Below, in pieces: positions 10,254 through 20,427 of a stretch of 64,000 nucleotides of DNA. Under the pieces are notes generated by a model. The model was not told the origin of the DNA. It made no database searches and saw nothing but the letters and a program-made list of their open reading frames with translations. Origin of the DNA: an uncultured Subdoligranulum sp. (GTDB taxonomy: Bacteria > Bacillota > Clostridia > Oscillospirales > Ruminococcaceae); the NCBI GenBank assembly GCA_904374465.1, contig CAJFFY010000007.1:21284-85283 (forward strand), read 5' to 3'. The position numbers and the translations under genes are program-made. Numbering within the stretch: the stretch's first letter is position 1; each line of letters starts with the position of its first letter.

Positions 10254-10571
10254 ATGAAAATTCCAAAGCACAACCAGAAACACCGCGCCGGTTCCGTCTC
10301 GCTTCGCGGTCTGCTGGCACAACCGCCGGAAGCCTTTTACCGGCTTCCGGACTTTGCCATGCGCGGCGGTTATTTGACCACGGATGGCTGCCGCCGTGTC
10401 CTGGATTTCGAGCCCGAAAAAATCTGCCTGGATATGGGCAACTTTATAGTAACATTTTATGGGCAAGCGCTGCGGATAGAATCCCTGGCAGGAAAAAGGC
10501 TGATCCTGGCCGGGCAGATCGCCAGCATTGTTTTCAAGCGCAAGTGGGAGGGCCATCCGCATGAAACATAA
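10254..10571 (+). CDS. yqfC: Sporulation protein YqfC (YabP/YqfC family)
   Basis: The 105-residue protein has the YabP/YqfC domain of about 70 residues: FYRLPDFAMRGGYLTTDGCRRVLDFEPEKICLDM, ending in LAGQIASIVFK. YqfC is a mother-cell protein; in Bacillus it is encoded with yqfD ahead of phoH, and the same order is kept here. ATG 10254 follows GGGGAGGG. The end overlaps the yqfD start by 11 bases. Confidence 0.88.
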   Translation: MKIPKHNQKHRAGSVSLRGLLAQPPEAFYRLPDFAMRGGYLTTDGCRRVLDFEPEKICLDMGNFIVTFYGQALRIESLAGKRLILAGQIASIVFKRKWEGHPHET

Positions 10572-11712
10572 ATTCTGGATTGTCGACCGCTTCCGCTTTC
10601 GCATCACCGGAAAGGACCCGCAACGGTTCGTCAGCTTCGCTGCCGCCCGCGGCATCCGCCTTGCCGGACTGCGACGGGAGAAAACAGGCATCACTGCACT
10701 GGCCTTTGGGGCGGATCACGCGGCATTGACCGCACTGGCGGTAGAAGGTGGATGGCAGTTATCCCTGGTGCGGCGCAGGGGGCCGGGACGCCTTCTGGAA
10801 GCACTGCTGGCGCGCCCGGGCCTTGCCGTGGGCGGCATCCTTTTTCTTATGCTGCTGCATTTTCTGACTGCCTTTGTCTGGATGATTGATTTCGGAACAC
10901 TGGAACCGCAGGCGCAGGATCGGATGCGGGAACTGCTGGCCGGCTGCGGCATCACCGAGGGGGCCTGCATGAGCCGGGAAAATCTGCAGACCGCCCAGAC
11001 CCTGGCATTGCAGCAAAGTGATATCTTTGGATGGATCACCTTAAATTTTACAGACGGATGCCTCTGGATCGAAAGCACCCCTGCCGAATACCAGGCAATC
11101 CGGGCGGATCCCCCGCTGCAACCTTTGTATGCCAAAGAGGCCAGCACCATTCTTGCCGTCCAAACGCAAAGCGGGTTCACCGCCGTCGCGCCGGGACAGT
11201 CAGTGGAAAAAGGGCAGCTGCTGGTGGATGTGGTGCGGCTGGACCGGGATGGCAAGGAAATTCTCCAGGGCGCCTCCGGAAAAATTTTGGCCAGAATCGA
11301 AAAAACCTATACGGCATTTCAGCCCCGGCAGAACACCCAGACTTTCCTGAGCGGGCAATACTTTGTGGAAACGCAGTATATGATTCTGGGGCATACCTTT
11401 CTGCAAGAAGCTACACCTTTGCCAGAAGGCGCGCTGGTGCAAACCGACTGGGAGCCTTTGCAGCTGGGACGGCTGCGCCTGCCAGCCAGCCGGTGCCAAA
11501 AAACAGCCTGGCTCCGGGAAGAGGAAACGCTGACCTATACGGAAGAAACGGCAGCCGCACTGGCGAAGCGCGCCTGCCGTGCGCAGTTATTTGCCGAGTT
11601 TCCCGACGCCGAAATCCAGACCCAACAAAGTAAAATCGAACCCACCCCGGAAGGGTGCAGCTGTACTATAACCTATCGGTTTTATGCCAATATCGCATCT
11701 GCACAGCCATAA
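10561..11712 (+). CDS. yqfD: Sporulation protein YqfD
   Basis: 383 residues: a cytoplasmic N-terminal part of ~85 residues, one membrane segment (VGGILFLMLLHFLTAFVWMI, about 91-110) and a large external part, as in YqfD. The region VAPGQSVEKGQLLVDV is a biotinyl-lipoyl-like turn seen in the family. YqfD is required for efficient sporulation in Bacillus, but its mechanism is unknown. ATG 10561 lies inside the end of yqfC behind GGGAGG. phoH follows after 141 bases and has its own promoter signal. Confidence 0.86.
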   Translation: MKHKFWIVDRFRFRITGKDPQRFVSFAAARGIRLAGLRREKTGITALAFGADHAALTALAVEGGWQLSLVRRRGPGRLLEALLARPGLAVGGILFLMLLHFLTAFVWMIDFGTLEPQAQDRMRELLAGCGITEGACMSRENLQTAQTLALQQSDIFGWITLNFTDGCLWIESTPAEYQAIRADPPLQPLYAKEASTILAVQTQSGFTAVAPGQSVEKGQLLVDVVRLDRDGKEILQGASGKILARIEKTYTAFQPRQNTQTFLSGQYFVETQYMILGHTFLQEATPLPEGALVQTDWEPLQLGRLRLPASRCQKTAWLREEETLTYTEETAAALAKRACRAQLFAEFPDAEIQTQQSKIEPTPEGCSCTITYRFYANIASAQP

Positions 11713-11800
11713 TCGGGCAAATTGTACCGTCGTCGCACCATGCGTCAAAAGAAGCCCCAAAATTTTGTGCATATTAGACAATTTCTTTTGGTAAAAATTG

Positions 11801-11809
11801 TGATATAAT
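11801..11809 (+). promoter_or_regulatory. Extended -10 promoter before phoH
   Basis: TGATATAAT gives a perfect TATAAT (11804-11809) with the extended -10 TG. No good -35 is visible (TTTCTT at 11782). A start near 11816 would put the TTG start of phoH within a short leader. Confidence 0.55.
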
Positions 11810-11853
11810 CTGAATGGGTTATTATGACTTTTGCTACACGGAGGGACAGAAAT

Positions 11854-12822
<969 letters not shown>

Positions 12823-12847
12823 AGACAGTACAGGAGGTCGATACCCT

Positions 12848-13348
12848 ATGTCCAATAAGGTTCTGATTACCAACGAACAGAACGTCGTGAAGATTCCGTC
12901 CGGTCTGCGGATCCTGATCCGACGCAGTTGCAACGCGGTGTTGGATTTCGAAAAATTTGAAGGTTCTGCCGAGATCAGCGTCACATTCGTGGATAACAAC
13001 CGCATCCATGAGCTCAACAAGCAGTACCGTGACAAGGACTCCGCCACCGATGTTCTCAGCTTTCCCATGGGCGAAAACGGGGAATACGATATTGATGAAG
13101 ACAACGGCTGCAAAATTCTGGGAGACATTGTGATCTCGATGGAGCGTGCCATGGAACAGGCCGAACTGTATGGCCACAGTCTGCAGCGGGAGGTGGCGTA
13201 TCTCACGGTGCATTCCATGCTCCACCTGCTGGGATATGACCATGAAGCCAGCGGCCTGGAGGCCGTGCGTATGCGGGAAAAAGAAGAAGCCGTTTTGATC
13301 AAGCTGGGTCTGCCGCGCACGGTTTCCTACACCAGCGATGAGATCTGA
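12848..13348 (+). CDS. ybeY: Endoribonuclease YbeY (rRNA maturation factor)
   Basis: The 166-residue protein carries the zinc-binding signature HSMLHLLGYDH (H-x3-H-x5-H) near residue 120-130 and the family block ATDVLSFPM. YbeY acts in 16S rRNA 3' maturation and ribosome quality control. ATG 12848 follows AGGAGG. The 3' end overlaps the dgkA start by 11 bases, indicating translational coupling. Confidence 0.95.
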   Translation: MSNKVLITNEQNVVKIPSGLRILIRRSCNAVLDFEKFEGSAEISVTFVDNNRIHELNKQYRDKDSATDVLSFPMGENGEYDIDEDNGCKILGDIVISMERAMEQAELYGHSLQREVAYLTVHSMLHLLGYDHEASGLEAVRMREKEEAVLIKLGLPRTVSYTSDEI

Positions 13349-13835
13349 GATCCGGCGCTTCGGGCGCGGCTTTGTATATGCCTGGAACGGAATTCGCGCA
13401 GCGGTTCAGCAGGAGCGGAATTTTCGTTTCCACCTGTGTGCGGCCTGTTATGCTTTTGTAGCCTCCTGGCTGGCAGAACTGTCCCGCCAGGAATGGGCCC
13501 TGATTTTTCTTTGCGTGACCGCCGTGCTGGGCATGGAACTGATGAACTCCGCTGTAGAGCGCGCGGTGGACAAGCCGGACACCACCCATTGGTGGAGTGC
13601 GGGTGCTGCCAAGGATATGGCCGCCGGCGGCGTTCTGTTTGTGGCGCTGGGGACGGTGGCCGTGGGCATCTGCCTGATCGGCACACAGTGGCTGCAGGTA
13701 TGGCAAAGCCTGCTGGCCCACCCTTGGATCGCCGGGATTTGTCTCGTAGGTTTGGTCCCGGCCTATCTTTTTATCTTCCGTTATCATCCTGTTATACAGA
13801 AAGGCGAAACAACGAATGGCAAAACCGATTCCTGA
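13338..13835 (+). CDS. dgkA: Diacylglycerol/undecaprenol kinase family membrane protein
   Basis: 165 residues with three or four membrane segments and the family motifs ELMNSAVERAVD and AKDMAAGGV, which hold the metal and ATP. The Gram-positive members phosphorylate undecaprenol and recycle the lipid carrier for peptidoglycan. The C-terminus carries an extra hydrophobic helix after the usual ~120-residue core. The start lies within the last codons of ybeY, and the end overlaps era by 20 bases. Confidence 0.9.
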   Translation: MRSEIRRFGRGFVYAWNGIRAAVQQERNFRFHLCAACYAFVASWLAELSRQEWALIFLCVTAVLGMELMNSAVERAVDKPDTTHWWSAGAAKDMAAGGVLFVALGTVAVGICLIGTQWLQVWQSLLAHPWIAGICLVGLVPAYLFIFRYHPVIQKGETTNGKTDS

Positions 13836-14727
13836 AATGCCCAGCAGTGTTTTTGTGGCCCTGGTGGGCCGTCCCAATGTGGGAAAGTCCAGTCTTACCA
13901 ACTATCTGGTCGGTGAAAAGGTTGCCATTGTGACCAAAAAGCCCCAGACCACCCGCAGCAGGATCACCGGCGTCATCACCAAGGGGCCGGTACAATATGT
14001 GCTGATGGACACCCCGGGCATTCATAAGGCCCGCAACAAGCTGGACGCCCGGATGACCCAGACCGCCGCCGCCAGCCTGAAAGATGTGGACGTCACCATG
14101 ATGTTGTTTGAGCCGATGGGAGACTTTACCGAATCGGAACTTACGATGGTCAAGGCCCTGCAGAAGGGCGGCCCTGCCATCGCGGTCATCAACAAAGTGG
14201 ATCTGCTGGACAGCTTTGCCGCCCTGGAAAGCCGGAAGCGCCAGATTCAGGACTTTGGCTGTTTCGATGCCGTGGTCACCGTTTCCGCCAAGGACGGCAC
14301 CGGCTGCGATGAACTTTTCTCGCTGCTCAAGCCCTACGGTAACGAGGGGCCCCACTATTTTGACGACGATGCCTTCACTGACATGCCGGAAAAGGAACTG
14401 GTTGCCGAACTGGTTCGTGAAAAGGCGTTGCTCTTCATGCGGGACGAGATCCCCCACGGCATTGCGGTTGTGGTGGAACGCTTCAAAGAGCGGCCCGACA
14501 AGGACCTCATCGATATTGATGTGGATATTTACTGCGAACGCAAAAGCCATAAGGGCATGATCATCGGTAAAGGCGGACAGATGCTCAAAAAGATTGCTTC
14601 CGCCGCCCGCATGGATATCGAGGAATTGCTGGGCGTGAAAGTCAACCTGCAGTGTTGGGTCAAGGTGCGGGAGGATTGGCGCGACAACGAACAGCTCCTC
14701 AATTCGATGGGATTTGCCAAACCCTGA
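13816..14727 (+). CDS. era: GTPase Era
   Basis: The 303-residue Era has G1 GRPNVGKS (18-25), G3 DTPG, G4 NKVD and a C-terminal KH domain with GMIIGKGGQMLKKI (about 249-262). Era binds the 3' end of 16S rRNA and assists 30S assembly. The order ybeY-dgkA-era-recO is the standard Firmicutes arrangement. ATG 13816 follows AAGGCGA inside dgkA. Confidence 0.97.
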   Translation: MAKPIPEMPSSVFVALVGRPNVGKSSLTNYLVGEKVAIVTKKPQTTRSRITGVITKGPVQYVLMDTPGIHKARNKLDARMTQTAAASLKDVDVTMMLFEPMGDFTESELTMVKALQKGGPAIAVINKVDLLDSFAALESRKRQIQDFGCFDAVVTVSAKDGTGCDELFSLLKPYGNEGPHYFDDDAFTDMPEKELVAELVREKALLFMRDEIPHGIAVVVERFKERPDKDLIDIDVDIYCERKSHKGMIIGKGGQMLKKIASAARMDIEELLGVKVNLQCWVKVREDWRDNEQLLNSMGFAKP

Positions 14728-14811
14728 CACCGTTTGCACCGCCCCCGTTGGACAACTTTTCCCGTTCGGCTGTGGTATGATGACACCACGACCGAGAAAG
14801 GGGGATACCGG

Positions 14812-14994
14812 ATGACGGGTGCGGCAGGGGACTGGGCACGCTTTGTACAAACCGGCAGTGTCTATGACTATCTGAACTACAAATCACAGTGTGCCTTGCG
14901 GGAGGATGAAAATGCAGATTGCAACGACAGGCCTGGTACTGCACCAGGTCAAGGTGGGGGAGGCAGACCAGATTCTGACCCTTCTGACGCCTGA
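14812..14994 (+). CDS. yqzL: YqzL-like small protein
   Basis: 60 residues. The first ~25 (WARFVQTGSVYDYLNYK) match the short YqzL family, which in Firmicutes sits between era and recO exactly as here. YqzL is usually under 50 residues; here the frame continues through the recO start into a Gly/Pro/Asp-rich tail, out of frame with recO, and overlaps recO by 83 bases. AAAGGGGG precedes ATG 14812. The function is unknown. Confidence 0.68.
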   Translation: MTGAAGDWARFVQTGSVYDYLNYKSQCALREDENADCNDRPGTAPGQGGGGRPDSDPSDA

Positions 14995-15655
14995 TCTCGG
15001 TGTAATCTCCGCTTCCGCCAAGGGGAGTCTGCGGCTAAAAAACAAACTGTTCAGCGCTTGCAGCTTGTTTTGCTACTCGGAATTTTCGCTGACCAGCGGC
15101 CGCAGCCACTATTTTGTGGACAGTGCGCAGGTAAAAAAAGTATTTCACGGGATTTCCGATACGGTGGAAGGCATGTGCCTAGCCACCTATATGGCGGAAA
15201 TCGCCATTTCTCTGTCCCCGGCACCGCCGGAGGCGGACGCGCAGTTGCGGCTGTTGCTCAACAGCCTGTATATGATCTCCACAAAGAAACTTCCCTTGCG
15301 GCAACTGAAAACCATCTATGAGCTGCGGGCCATGTCCATGGCCGGCTACCAGCCGGACTTGTTGGCCTGCCATATGTGCGGCCGGTATGACGGCGGGGAA
15401 TTTTACTTTGATCCCCTTGAGGGCAATCTGCTGTGCGCCGACTGTGCTGACAAGGCACGGCACATCCCCAACCTGGATACCGGCGCTTTGTATGCATTGC
15501 GCCATATCTGCCTGGCAGAGGACCGAAAGCTGTTTTCCTTTACGCTGTCCCCGCAAAGTTTAAAAAATCTATCCCGTGTCAGTGAGCAGTATTTGCTGGC
15601 CCACCTGGAGCACGGATTAAAAAGTCTCGACTTTTTAAAGACTGTACTGGAATGA
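14912..15655 (+). CDS. recO: DNA repair protein RecO
   Basis: 247 residues: the N-terminal OB fold starts MQIATTGLVLHQVKVGEAD, followed by the helical domain and a four-Cys zinc motif (CHMCGRYDGG...CADC). RecO loads RecA onto SSB-coated DNA together with RecR. ATG 14912 is chosen because GGGAGG ends six bases before it; ATG 14906 abuts the ribosome-binding site and GTG 14891 has none. Confidence 0.93.
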   Translation: MQIATTGLVLHQVKVGEADQILTLLTPDLGVISASAKGSLRLKNKLFSACSLFCYSEFSLTSGRSHYFVDSAQVKKVFHGISDTVEGMCLATYMAEIAISLSPAPPEADAQLRLLLNSLYMISTKKLPLRQLKTIYELRAMSMAGYQPDLLACHMCGRYDGGEFYFDPLEGNLLCADCADKARHIPNLDTGALYALRHICLAEDRKLFSFTLSPQSLKNLSRVSEQYLLAHLEHGLKSLDFLKTVLE

Positions 15656-15674
15656 AGGAGAAGCACTACCCTGT

Positions 15675-18047
15675 ATGGATACCGCTTACAAAACTACCCT
15701 GGAATTGGATAAAATCATCGCCCGTGCCGTGCAGCTTTGCGCCTGCCGCGAAACCAAGGAAATGATGCAGGCGCTGGAGCCTTATACCACGCCCGAAGAG
15801 GAACGCTATGCTTTGGCGCAGACCAACGCCATCAATACGCTGCTGATTCAGAATGGCAGTCCTCGTTTCGGCAGCGTGTCCGAGGCACGCCGGATCACGG
15901 CGCACGCCCAGAAGGGCGGCATTCTTTCGATGGGAGAACTGTTGGAGATTGCTGCCACACTGCGCAATTTTTCAGGCCTTTCCCAGTGGTACGGCCTGAG
16001 CGAGCATGAAATGCTGCCCACAGATGATCTGTTTTATGCCCTGGCCCCCCAGCCCGTACTGGAAAAACAGATTACCGAGAGCATTCTCTCTCCGGAAGAG
16101 ATGGCCGACACGGCCAGTGTGACCCTGCATGACCTACGTCGCAAGATCCGGCAAACGGAAGATTCCATCCGTACCAAACTGGACAACATCATCAAGAACT
16201 CCACCACCAACAAATTCTTGCAGGATGCGGTGGTTTCCCTGCGCAACGGGCGCTATGTCGTCCCCGTCCGCGCCGAGTACCGCGGCGAGGTGGGCGGCGT
16301 CATCCATGACGTTTCTTCCACCGGTGCCACCATCTTTGTGGAACCCACGGCCGTGGTGGAGGCCAACGCCCGCATCATGCAGCTGCGTGCCCAGGAGCAG
16401 GAGGAAATCACACGGATTCTCTCCGCTTTTTCTGCCCAGGTGGGATCGCTGGAGCCGCAGTTTTCTTACAGCTATGAGGCCATGCTGCAAATTGATCTGC
16501 TGCTGGCCAAAGCGCGTCTAGCTGTGGAACAGAACGCCTTCATGCCCACCGTCAGCGATACCATCCGTTTCCGACTCAATCGGGCACGGCACCCGCTGAT
16601 CGACAAAAAGACCGTGGTACCGGTGGACATCACGCTGGGCGAGGCGTACGATACCCTTGTCATCACCGGCCCCAATACGGGCGGCAAAACGGTTTCCATC
16701 AAAACCGCCGGCCTGCTCAACGCCATGGCACAATACGGCTTTTTGATCCCGGCCCATGAAAGCAGCGTAGTCTGCACCTTCCGGGAATATCTGGTGGACA
16801 TCGGCGACGAGCAGAGTATTGAGCAAAGCCTTTCCACCTTCTCCGGCCATATGAAACGAATCGGAGGTATCTTGCAACGGGCCGGGCACGGCACCCTGAC
16901 GCTGATTGACGAACTTGGCGCCGGTACCGATCCGGCGGAAGGCGCCGCACTGGCGGTCAGTATTCTGGAGCAGTTGCGCCGCCAGGGAAGCCTGCTGATG
17001 GCCACCACCCATTACGCCGAGCTGAAGGTCTATGCACTGGAAACGCCCGGTGTGGTCAACGCCAGCTGTGAGTTCAACGTGGAAACACTGATGCCCACCT
17101 ACAAGCTCAGCGTGGGTGTACCGGGCAAATCCAACGCCTTCCTCATCAGCGCCAAGCTGGGCATTCCCCAGGAAATCATCGACGCCGCACGGAATCACAT
17201 GTCCAACGACGACAAGCGGCTGGACAGTGTTCTGGCACAGCTGGACGACCTGAAGCTGCAGTTAAAGGCTGCCCAGGACGAAGCGGAAAAGGCCCGGTAT
17301 GAGGCTGAACATGCACTGGAAAGTGCCGAGAAAAAGCGAGAGGAACTGGTGGCCAAAGGCCAGCGGGAGCTGGAAGACGCCCGCCGCCAGGCACACGAAC
17401 TGATGCAGCAGGTCCAGAATGAGGCCTACGCCCTGACCGATGAGTTGCGCCGCATTCAGAAGGACGAAAAAACCAATGCGGCGCAGCGCGCCATCCGCGC
17501 CCGGGAAATTGCCCGCAAGGACACCGAGGCCTTGCTCAAGCGAACGGATGCCAAGCCTGCCAAACAGGAATACGTCCCGCTCAAGGAGGTGCAGATCGGT
17601 CAGGAAGTGGTGATTGCGGACCTGAACCAGCCGGCCACCGTCATGTCGCGTCCCGACCGGGATGGTATGGTGGAAGTACGCGCCGGTATCATGAAAACCA
17701 AGGTACCCCTTTCCGGTCTGCGCGCCCCCGACAAGATGGAAAAACGACCGCAGCGTGAGCCCCGGCGTTCCAGCACGCGGGTACAGCTGGACAAAAACCG
17801 CAAGACCAGCATGGAGCTGAACCTGCTGGGATACACCGTGGAGGAAGCACTGGCCGAAGTGGACAAATTCCTGGACAGCGGCATGCTGCGCGGGCAGCAG
17901 ACTTTGTATATTATTCATGGAAACGGCACCGGCGCATTGCGCACCGCCATCCAGAAGCACCTGCGCACCCACAAAGCGGTCAAGAGCTTCCGCCTGGGCC
18001 GATATGGCGAAGGGGAAAGCGGCGTTACCGTTGTGGAGTTGAAATAA
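15675..18047 (+). CDS. mutS2: Endonuclease MutS2
   Basis: 790 residues. The MutS-type core and ATPase have Walker A GPNTGGKT (332-339), the ABC signature region and Walker B LIDELGAGTD (about 411). A long coiled coil (about 515-640) and a C-terminal Smr nuclease domain (about 708-790) with HGNGTGALR follow. MutS2 suppresses recombination and has been tied to collided-ribosome rescue. It is the last gene of the phoH operon, 19 bases after recO, and ends at a strong hairpin. Confidence 0.96.
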   Translation: MDTAYKTTLELDKIIARAVQLCACRETKEMMQALEPYTTPEEERYALAQTNAINTLLIQNGSPRFGSVSEARRITAHAQKGGILSMGELLEIAATLRNFSGLSQWYGLSEHEMLPTDDLFYALAPQPVLEKQITESILSPEEMADTASVTLHDLRRKIRQTEDSIRTKLDNIIKNSTTNKFLQDAVVSLRNGRYVVPVRAEYRGEVGGVIHDVSSTGATIFVEPTAVVEANARIMQLRAQEQEEITRILSAFSAQVGSLEPQFSYSYEAMLQIDLLLAKARLAVEQNAFMPTVSDTIRFRLNRARHPLIDKKTVVPVDITLGEAYDTLVITGPNTGGKTVSIKTAGLLNAMAQYGFLIPAHESSVVCTFREYLVDIGDEQSIEQSLSTFSGHMKRIGGILQRAGHGTLTLIDELGAGTDPAEGAALAVSILEQLRRQGSLLMATTHYAELKVYALETPGVVNASCEFNVETLMPTYKLSVGVPGKSNAFLISAKLGIPQEIIDAARNHMSNDDKRLDSVLAQLDDLKLQLKAAQDEAEKARYEAEHALESAEKKREELVAKGQRELEDARRQAHELMQQVQNEAYALTDELRRIQKDEKTNAAQRAIRAREIARKDTEALLKRTDAKPAKQEYVPLKEVQIGQEVVIADLNQPATVMSRPDRDGMVEVRAGIMKTKVPLSGLRAPDKMEKRPQREPRRSSTRVQLDKNRKTSMELNLLGYTVEEALAEVDKFLDSGMLRGQQTLYIIHGNGTGALRTAIQKHLRTHKAVKSFRLGRYGEGESGVTVVELK

Positions 18048-18058
18048 TCCCCCTATCC

Positions 18059-18097
18059 AAAAAGCGACTTGCTATGCCCATAGCAAGTCGCTTTTTT
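18059..18097 (+). terminator. Rho-independent terminator after mutS2
   Basis: AAAAAGCGACTTGCTATG and CATAGCAAGTCGCTTTTTT form a perfect long hairpin with a 2-base loop and a T run. It separates the repair operon from spoIIGA. Confidence 0.93.
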
Positions 18098-18111
18098 GTG
18101 TGTTTCACCGT

Positions 18112-18144
18112 TTGCGTATTTTCTCTTGTGCCGGATCATACACT
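18112..18144 (+). promoter_or_regulatory. Possible spoIIGA promoter with wide spacing
   Basis: TTGCGT (18112-18117) and TACACT (18139-18144) are 21 bases apart. The Bacillus spoIIG promoter is sigma-A type with an unusually long spacer and needs Spo0A~P. No convincing Spo0A box is visible here, so this is tentative. Confidence 0.3.
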
Positions 18145-18176
18145 GGTAGAAACGGCTGTGCCGGGGAGGTGATACC

Positions 18177-19046
18177 ATCAAAACGGTGATTTATCTGGAC
18201 GTGCTGCTTCTTGTCAATTTTCTGGCGGCCTATTTTTTTCTGCTTGCCGCCGGAGCGCTCAGCGGACAACGCGCACGCTTCGGCAGGATGCTGTTGGGCA
18301 GCACGTTGGCCGCACTTTCCTCGCTCATCCTGTTTGTGCCCGAACAGCCCTACGGTGTTCAACTGGCCTATAAACTCGCAAGCGCCCTGGTGATTACCGC
18401 CGCCACCTTCGGCTGGCGCAACAAACGAAGGTTACTGACTGTCTGCTGCTGGTTCGCAGCGTTGAATATTGCGTTGGCCGGGGTGGTCCTCCTGGCCATT
18501 CTGCGCACCGGCACCCCTCTTTTGCAGACCGGGAACCTGGCGGTGTATCTACGGGTATCGCCATTGCTGCTGGTCGGTCTTTCCGCCCTGTGCTGTCTGG
18601 CCGTGGAGCTCGGTCTGCGGCTTCTGAACAAGCCCAAACCGACAAATCAAATTGTCGGCCTGGAATTGGAGCTGGCCGGTACCATTTTACATCTGCGCGC
18701 GGCACTGGACACCGGTTGTCATCTCATCGACCCCATCACCTGCCTGCCGGTTCTGGTGGTCAGTTTTCCCGACGCGCAAAACCGATTACCGCAGATTTTG
18801 CGGGATTACTTGACGGCCTGGTTTGCCGGCAAACCGCCCGGCGATCCGCCGCCACACACCCGGCTTCGATTGATTCCTTGCCGGACGGCATCCCAGCACA
18901 GTCTGTTGCCGGGGTTTGCCGTGGGCAATATCGGTCTAATCACAACCAACGGAATATTGGGACTGGGACGAACCGCCGTGGCGTTTGCCCCTCAATCCTT
19001 TGGCAGTGAACACTACGAAGCGTTGTACGGAAACGATTTTTTATGA
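18177..19046 (+). CDS. spoIIGA: Sigma-E processing peptidase SpoIIGA
   Basis: About 289 residues. The N-terminal half has five membrane helices ([12 protein letters not shown] onward). The C-terminal half is an aspartic-protease-like domain with the catalytic ALDTGC motif followed by [10 protein letters not shown]. SpoIIGA sits in the septum and cleaves pro-sigma-E after the forespore signal. Start: GGGGAGG (18163-18169) is 7 bases from an in-frame ATC (18177), giving a protein beginning (M)KTVIYLDVL like its relatives. The first conventional codon, GTG 18186, is 16 bases away and would drop three residues. sigE follows after 16 bases. Confidence 0.88.
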   Translation: MKTVIYLDVLLLVNFLAAYFFLLAAGALSGQRARFGRMLLGSTLAALSSLILFVPEQPYGVQLAYKLASALVITAATFGWRNKRRLLTVCCWFAALNIALAGVVLLAILRTGTPLLQTGNLAVYLRVSPLLLVGLSALCCLAVELGLRLLNKPKPTNQIVGLELELAGTILHLRAALDTGCHLIDPITCLPVLVVSFPDAQNRLPQILRDYLTAWFAGKPPGDPPPHTRLRLIPCRTASQHSLLPGFAVGNIGLITTNGILGLGRTAVAFAPQSFGSEHYEALYGNDFL

Positions 19047-19062
19047 CATAAGGGGGAGAAAC

Positions 19063-19776
19063 ATGGAAGTATGGAAACAGATGAACCATGCGCTCTGGGT
19101 ACTGTGGATGCGGTTGGTCTCGCCGCAGGAACTCCATTACATCAACGGTTCGGACACATTGCCGGCGCCGCTGGAATCCGAGCAGGAACAGCAGGCGCTG
19201 GCGGACTTGGCCGCCGGCAGGAGTGCAGCCCGGGACCTTTTGATCACCCATAATCTGCGGTTGGTGGTGTACATTGCCAAAAAGTTCGAGACGCCTTCTG
19301 CCGGCATCGAGGACATGATATCCATCGGAACCATCGGCCTAATCAAAGCCGTAAATACCTTTGAGCCGTCCAAAAACATCAAACTGGCCACCTACGCCAG
19401 CCGGTGCATCGAAAATGAGATCCTCATGTATCTGCGCAAAAGTTCCAACCGACGTCAGGACGCCAGCATCGATGAACCATTGAATACAGATAACGATGGC
19501 AATGAACTGCTTTTGATGGATGTACTCACCAGCGACGACCCCCAGGTCGGGGAAGAACTGGAACGCAGCGCAGAACGCGCCGCCCTGCGGACCGCAGTAG
19601 AGCGGCTTGCCCCGCGGGAACGACGCATTATGGAGCTGCGTTTTGGTTTGAACCATGAGTCGGAGCACACCCAAAAAGAGGTGGCAGACACACTGGGGAT
19701 TTCGCAAAGTTACATTTCCCGGCTGGAGAAGCGCATCCTGAAACGGCTGCGCCGGGAGCTGGAAGCCGTGGGTTAG
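19063..19776 (+). CDS. sigE: RNA polymerase sigma-E factor (pro-form), early mother cell
   Basis: The 237-residue sigma-70 family protein has region 2 ([35 protein letters not shown]) and region 4 ([28 protein letters not shown]). The first ~25 residues ([15 protein letters not shown]) are a hydrophobic/amphipathic pro-sequence of the kind removed by SpoIIGA, encoded directly upstream. ATG 19063 follows AGGGGGAG. The stop overlaps the end of a converging minus-strand gene by four bases. Confidence 0.95.
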   Translation: MEVWKQMNHALWVLWMRLVSPQELHYINGSDTLPAPLESEQEQQALADLAAGRSAARDLLITHNLRLVVYIAKKFETPSAGIEDMISIGTIGLIKAVNTFEPSKNIKLATYASRCIENEILMYLRKSSNRRQDASIDEPLNTDNDGNELLLMDVLTSDDPQVGEELERSAERAALRTAVERLAPRERRIMELRFGLNHESEHTQKEVADTLGISQSYISRLEKRILKRLRRELEAVG

Positions 19777-20291
19777 GATTTTTCCGCACGGGTATTGTTT
19801 ACGAAATAGTACGCCAGACCGTTCATCATGTTCATTTCCGGTTCCTCGGAATAGATCAGGTATTCAAAGTTGTCCCGGGTCCAGTAAACGGCGCTGCGAC
19901 GTCCGGCTTTCTGGCTTTGGGTCACGGTGATTCCGGAGATTTCATACTGTTCTACGCTTTCGAACACTTCTGTATAGTAATTGTCAGGAAATCGCATCTT
20001 GCCCTGTTTGGCAATAAAGAGTGTCATGAAGCGCCCGGGCACAATGGAATAATCCAGGGCCGCAATGCTTTCGTCAATGAGCCAGTAGCGCTGCAGAATC
20101 ACCAGCTCATTGTCGGGGTAAGAGGTCAGGCGGAACCCCGCCGCACGGGAATAATTGGGTGTCAGATATTGGGTGCGGGTTTCACGGCCGGTAGCGCGCA
20201 GATCATTTTGCAGCACAATCATCAAAACCAACGCCACCGATACCACCGCCAGCAGGACCAGCACAAGAACAAACCAGATGGATTCAACCAT
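19773..20291 (-). CDS. Membrane-anchored protein of unknown function between sigE and sigG
   Basis: 172 residues: one N-terminal membrane helix ([22 protein letters not shown], described by position about 2-24), then a ~145-residue soluble part containing [21 protein letters not shown] and [14 protein letters not shown]. No family is recognised. ATG 20291 follows AAGGAGGG with good spacing. It lies between sigE and sigG on the opposite strand, converging on sigE; in Bacillus these two sigma genes are adjacent and co-oriented. Its promoter would lie close to that of sigG. Confidence 0.7.
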   Translation of the reverse strand: MVESIWFVLVLVLLAVVSVALVLMIVLQNDLRATGRETRTQYLTPNYSRAAGFRLTSYPDNELVILQRYWLIDESIAALDYSIVPGRFMTLFIAKQGKMRFPDNYYTEVFESVEQYEISGITVTQSQKAGRRSAVYWTRDNFEYLIYSEEPEMNMMNGLAYYFVNNTRAEKS

Positions 20292-20427
20292 AGGGCGACC
20301 CTCCTTTGTTCTTATGCTATGCGCCGTTCCGGCATCCCGTGCGCCAGATTTTACCAGCCAGCGGGGTGTTTGCCTCCCGGGACTGCGGACCATACTCCTA
20401 ACCGACGGGAAGGAGGATGGTCAAAAA

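Noticed and set aside
14748..14781. Internal promoter before yqzL (TGG-TATGAT at 14773-14781)
   Set aside because: The -10 is imperfect and TTGGAC is 22 bases away; genes are close enough for a single transcript.
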